Assembly (NCBI GenBank): GCA_037576195.1
Contig: CM075101.1
Coordinates: forward strand, 8,432,001-8,496,000
From: Phytoseiulus persimilis
Taxonomy: Eukaryota > Arthropoda > Arachnida > Mesostigmata > Phytoseiidae
Direction of reading: 5' to 3'
DNA: 64,000 bases
Each line of letters begins with the position of its first letter. The stretch's first letter is position 1. The notes beneath the pieces are model-generated. The model made no database searches and was not told the origin of the DNA. It saw nothing but the letters and a program-made list of their open reading frames with translations. Shown piece by piece: positions 59,990 to 64,000 of the stretch. The position numbers were made by a program, and so were the translations under genes.

Positions 59990-62900
59990 TGCGCAGATGC
60001 ATCTGGAATTGTTCGGAGTATCTAACTGCGAAGTTTGGGAAAGTTGTCTATCAAGGAGAAGAGCTGTCTGATCCGAGGGAGTACGCGGCCAAAGATTTCC
60101 AGCAAAGAATACAGCTCATTCATATTGAAGGATCGTTCCTCTCGAAAACACTAAGCGGCTGCGCCCATGAGACGTTAAGGAGACTCTCTCGAGTTCCAGA
60201 GTTAACGTGATACCCCGAAAGAACTGACAATGTCTAAAAAACAAAGAAATACTTGAGATCTCAATCGAAACTTTGTCAGCACGGTGAGGTTTCGATGGAG
60301 TCTCGCGCGAGTACACGGCCGCGGAATCGAGGGTAGCTATCCGTATCGGCTCTGATCGCAGAACTCCATCACTCAGCATCGGGATAGTTCAGTTCTCCAT
60401 GGAAGCATTCCACCCCATGTCCTCAGTCTCGGCAGAAGACGGGATTGGCTACCATTTCACCGTTCTAGTCCCGGTGCGATTTAGAATTGCATTCTGAATG
60501 ATCACAAACCTTTTCTGATTGATGTCGCACAGTGATCCCGGGAAAGGACAAGGCCTATCCCCTTCACACAGGGTCTCATTGATCCTGGCCATGATCGATC
60601 ACCTCCGATTGAATAACTCTGGTCGGTTGTTCGTTAGTACGTTTGTTTGTTGTCAACAGTTTAGCATCGGTGCGGACGCTCCGAGTTGATTCTGTGATGC
60701 CGCGGACACGCGATTCTAGAACTGGGCAAGATCAAGGATATTCCTGAGCTCGAGTCCTCCTGAAGGCTTCTGTCGAATGAATTTCATCTCGCTGGATGAA
60801 GCCATATCGGAATAGCTGTCAGAGGCTGTTCTACGAGCACCAGCTGTCCTCCTCTGAGAGGAGGTTGATCAACTATATAGCAGTGTCGTACAGGCCAACC
60901 AAGTGAGCTGCAGCGGCCGGTGTTACCCGCTGATTCAGCGGACTGGGAGCTGCCGCTGCCGCCGGCTAGGAGTGAACGCGAGAGTCGCGGGACTGAAACC
61001 ACGGCTTTGAAACAAGACCACCCGCGAGAGCTGGTAGAATCGCTCCCATAGAGCACGAGCCTGATTTGCATCTCTCCCTGGAAACGCCTTGTCCGATGGT
61101 GGAAGAGAGAGTCAATTCCGACGCGGAGACCAAGAAACCACTCGTGCTTCGGAGAAATACACGGAGGATTGGAGAAGTCAACTAATCACGAAGAAACGTG
61201 AATCTCCATTAACCATCATCGCGAGGGCTGAGACAGAGAATCGGGCGATCGCCAGAAGGGTCATGTTGGGGCACTCCCATTTGCAGATGTTTCTCCTCCA
61301 AAGAGCGTTTATTGCATCTACAGCCCTTGCTGCAGAGCTGCAAAACCCATTATGCACACTTGAGGCTATACTGAAAGATTTTGAGAGTTCCCGATATTTA
61401 CTGGCAGGGAGAACTTCTTACGGATATGGCATTCCTTATCTTCTGACGCGAGCGGGAAGCTCTTTGGACTCGCGCCTGACGGCTCAGTTCTGCATCATTC
61501 TGAGCCTCCGAAAACGAAGGATAGCTTCTTGAAAGTTGGACAAAGTCATCCCATTCCGAGCTGACATCAAACACGACAAGTTACATTAACAGTGCACTTC
61601 TTTAGAGAATTTCAACCGCTGATACCAGAAAATGGAGTCCTTTGCTCTCTCTGGAGCTGCTGTCAATCGAGTTCTACATTTCTCTGCATCCATTCAAGTC
61701 ATTGGGCGGCTACGTTCGATGACGAAGGAAGAGCTTGATCTCGCTTCCGAATTCTGTGAAGCCTTCATCATGGAAATTTCGAACCATAAGAAGCTCGTGA
61801 CCAGTTTTAATGGTCACGGCGACTTCGTGATGATGGCGATGATGATGGGTGATGTCAAAGCAAGTACCATTGATTGAAGTCAGGGTGGGTGATGAGTTTC
61901 CGATCGTATGAACCGACTCACCGAGAAGTATAATCGAGGTTTCACAGTGCTAGACTCAGCTGACCCGTTCGCACAAAGCGAGGTCTGGGCGGCGTGTGTT
62001 ATTCGCGCTCCAACTCCGCGCGCCGCATGGGCCTTTCGTATCAGATTCGGGACCTGGGAAGAGCTCCTCGCCCTATCCAGTAGGACGATATGCTCCTGCG
62101 ACGAAAAACGCCTTCAGAACGAGGATCGATTCTTGTCAAGTCTTTGAAGCTTATGATGCTTACATGTTCTTCGTTCCTCAGGTAACCGAATAAGACGGCC
62201 GGCGATAAACAGGAACGTACGGTATATCTGCTCAACGAAGTAACACTCCCGACGAGCGCGTGGTCAGCAACTATTATTATCCTTACTACATTCACCTCTC
62301 TCGTACCCAGAATATCTTCCCAAGAGCGATCGAACGACGTGACTTCAATGCGGGACAGAACAAGTTTCTATCGATCCCGCGGTTTCAGTTCCAGCATTTC
62401 TCTTTTCTTGTCGCTTGACCAAAACTGTCAACTTCTGCATGAAGAGCATCGAGGCATACGGATTCTCGTTACCGTGGCAATAAACTGACTCCGCCGCGTG
62501 TCGAACAAGTTATTCAAGCCCAGAAGCTTTATGTGAAGGGAATGTGATGTCACAAATCTCCTCCGCTCCCAGTGAGGTTTGCTCAGACGACTGTATTCAG
62601 CCGAAGCGAAAACTCTGTTCGGTATTTTACGTCCACTGTGGGAGGCTCTCGTTCACTGCAGCAGGTCAATGCCCTGAGATTCATACTGTACCGGACTTCA
62701 CCAAGCAATCGAATATGTCTCGGATTTTTAAAATTTACCTTCATCGACATCCATCGTCTGGATCTGCTCCTTCAACTCGGATACGACCGATTCACGCGGT
62801 TTCTCAATGCTCTGCCTCGGGTAAGCGTTCGAGATGGAAGAAATACACCGCATGGCGTTCCTAGTTGTTTTCTGAAGGATGGACTCGAGACTCCCAGCTT

Positions 62901-64000
62901 CAAAATTCTCTGTCGATTTTAAGCTTTTCATCCCGTTGGTCGCCGATTCCAAAGAACGGATGTGATCTAGCCGCTCCCAATGGACTCCGAATCCATCCCT
63001 TCGCACCCGAGTTTCTGAGTGATCCCGTACTCGACAGCCTCTGAATCTCTCATCTCCTTGATTGTCCGTTTCCACCAAATACCCTGTGCTCGAGGATCGC
63101 GTCAATCCAAGGAGAAGATCCCACCAGATGAGGAACATCCCCTTGGGACTTTTGAGGATGAAGTTCCTCTCTTTTTTTCGAGCAACCCCCGAGTTCTTCA
63201 TTGGAAGGGGAAGGACTGTAGTTAGCCATGATCTGCTGATGGCGCTCATCATCGAGGCGATTACGATGCCAGGCGGTCTCGGTGGGCAGCATCAACCGTG
63301 CAGCTTCTATAGATGGAAACATCGGACGTCAAAAAAAAAGAAAAAAACTTGGAGCGCAGGTGACGCTATCCTCTGTGTCGGAATCCTCGTTCCCGAGAGC
63401 TTGGGAAATGATGGAGCTTGATCTATCACGGACCGCTCAACAGTACACCGTTATCGATGACTCGCAGACGTATCGAAAATTGACGTCAAAACTGCTGAGG
63501 GGTTTTTGCCCCCATCATAGGACCTGAATCCGTTTGCTATGCTCGGTTCTGATAGCTACAATTGCCGCCGAAGCGACCTCCCACTCACATCCGGGATGAC
63601 GGTTATGGATCCACAATTCTCATAGCGTTGTCGACAAGACGAGCGATAATTCTTTCTTATTGCTAGAATAATGTCGGGCAGAGCAGAGCTTTTCGAACCG
63701 CAGTGTCCAACGTCCGGCCTGCTCTGGACCATTGACGGGCAATCGCAGGAGCCCGGGACCGCGCCACAGCGAATATGAGCCCATGGGTCGCTTCGCAGGC
63801 CACACCGCGCGAAGGGCGCCCTCGAACCCCCCTGGGGCTTTCTATCTCCCGGCCCGGGGCCACCCCCTTGTGGGCACCCCTTCTCCAGGGCGTGCGGTGG
63901 GATGACGACTCCGCAAAACAGCGTCTGGACGCACTTCCGGAATGTGTTTTACACTCGAACAATCGTCACATTGGGAGGCTCAGAAGCTATGATCAATGAC
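59990..64000. other. right end of window, no gene recognised
   Basis: Coding-like stretches without identity: 60004-60210 plus (contains AKFGKVVYQGEELSDPREY), 61632-61877 plus (81 codons, starting MESFALSGAAVNRVLHF) and 62728-63252 minus. A proline/glycine-rich, GC-rich patch at about 63760-63900 is open on both strands. None forms a spliced model I would defend; exons of a gene continuing beyond the window cannot be excluded. Confidence 0.3.

Noticed and set aside
63760..63900. Proline/glycine-rich open frames on both strands near the right edge
   Set aside because: GC-rich low-complexity sequence open in several frames; no splice sites or domain support a gene.

Overview
This window is metazoan nuclear DNA. 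Genes are split by short GT-AG introns (mostly 65-450 bp), the coding regions encode animal-specific families (Pellino, ARNT/Tango, CPEB, TMEM127), and poly(A) signals follow two of the plus-strand genes. Intron-rich compact genes at roughly even GC suggest an arthropod, possibly a mite or other chelicerate. That taxonomic placement is inference only; no sequence search was possible.

Layout. (1) 1468-4849, minus: a nine-membered POT/PTR family transporter gene (eight coding exons), closest to SLC15A4/SLC15A3. All exon phases agree and give 658 codons plus a stop. (2) 5936-7500, plus: a short CPEB/Orb-type RNA-binding protein, five exons, 397 residues. (3) about 12186-19099, plus: DNA2 nuclease/helicase, 17 exons recovered, with a long disordered N-terminal region that carries a PIP-box-like motif; the true start codon was not found. 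(4) 22509-23966, minus: a single-exon Pellino E3 ubiquitin ligase. (5) 35423-51489, plus: ARNT/Tango, seven exons with a 10.4-kb first intron. (6) 57395-58054, minus: TMEM127-like four-pass membrane protein. (7) 59460-59989, minus: an unrecognised two-exon single-pass membrane protein with a PPGY motif.

The space between genes (7.8-12.2 kb, 19.5-22.5 kb, 24-35.4 kb, 51.5-57.4 kb, 60-64 kb) holds no gene I can name. A few stretches look coding-like or like decayed elements and are listed with low confidence. A recurring feature from 24.3 to 42.2 kb is a set of degenerate GC-rich tetranucleotide tracts (CCGN/GGCT/GTCN type), several of them arranged as inverted pairs; most lie in the first intron of the ARNT gene.

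The genes do not form a pathway and nothing resembles a cluster-encoded novel system. The observations most worth checking are within known families: loss of the first glutamate of the ExxER motif in the POT transporter, a PIP box on DNA2, a glycine-rich insertion next to the bHLH of ARNT, a weak RNP1 in RRM1 of the CPEB protein, and the inverted tetranucleotide tracts.
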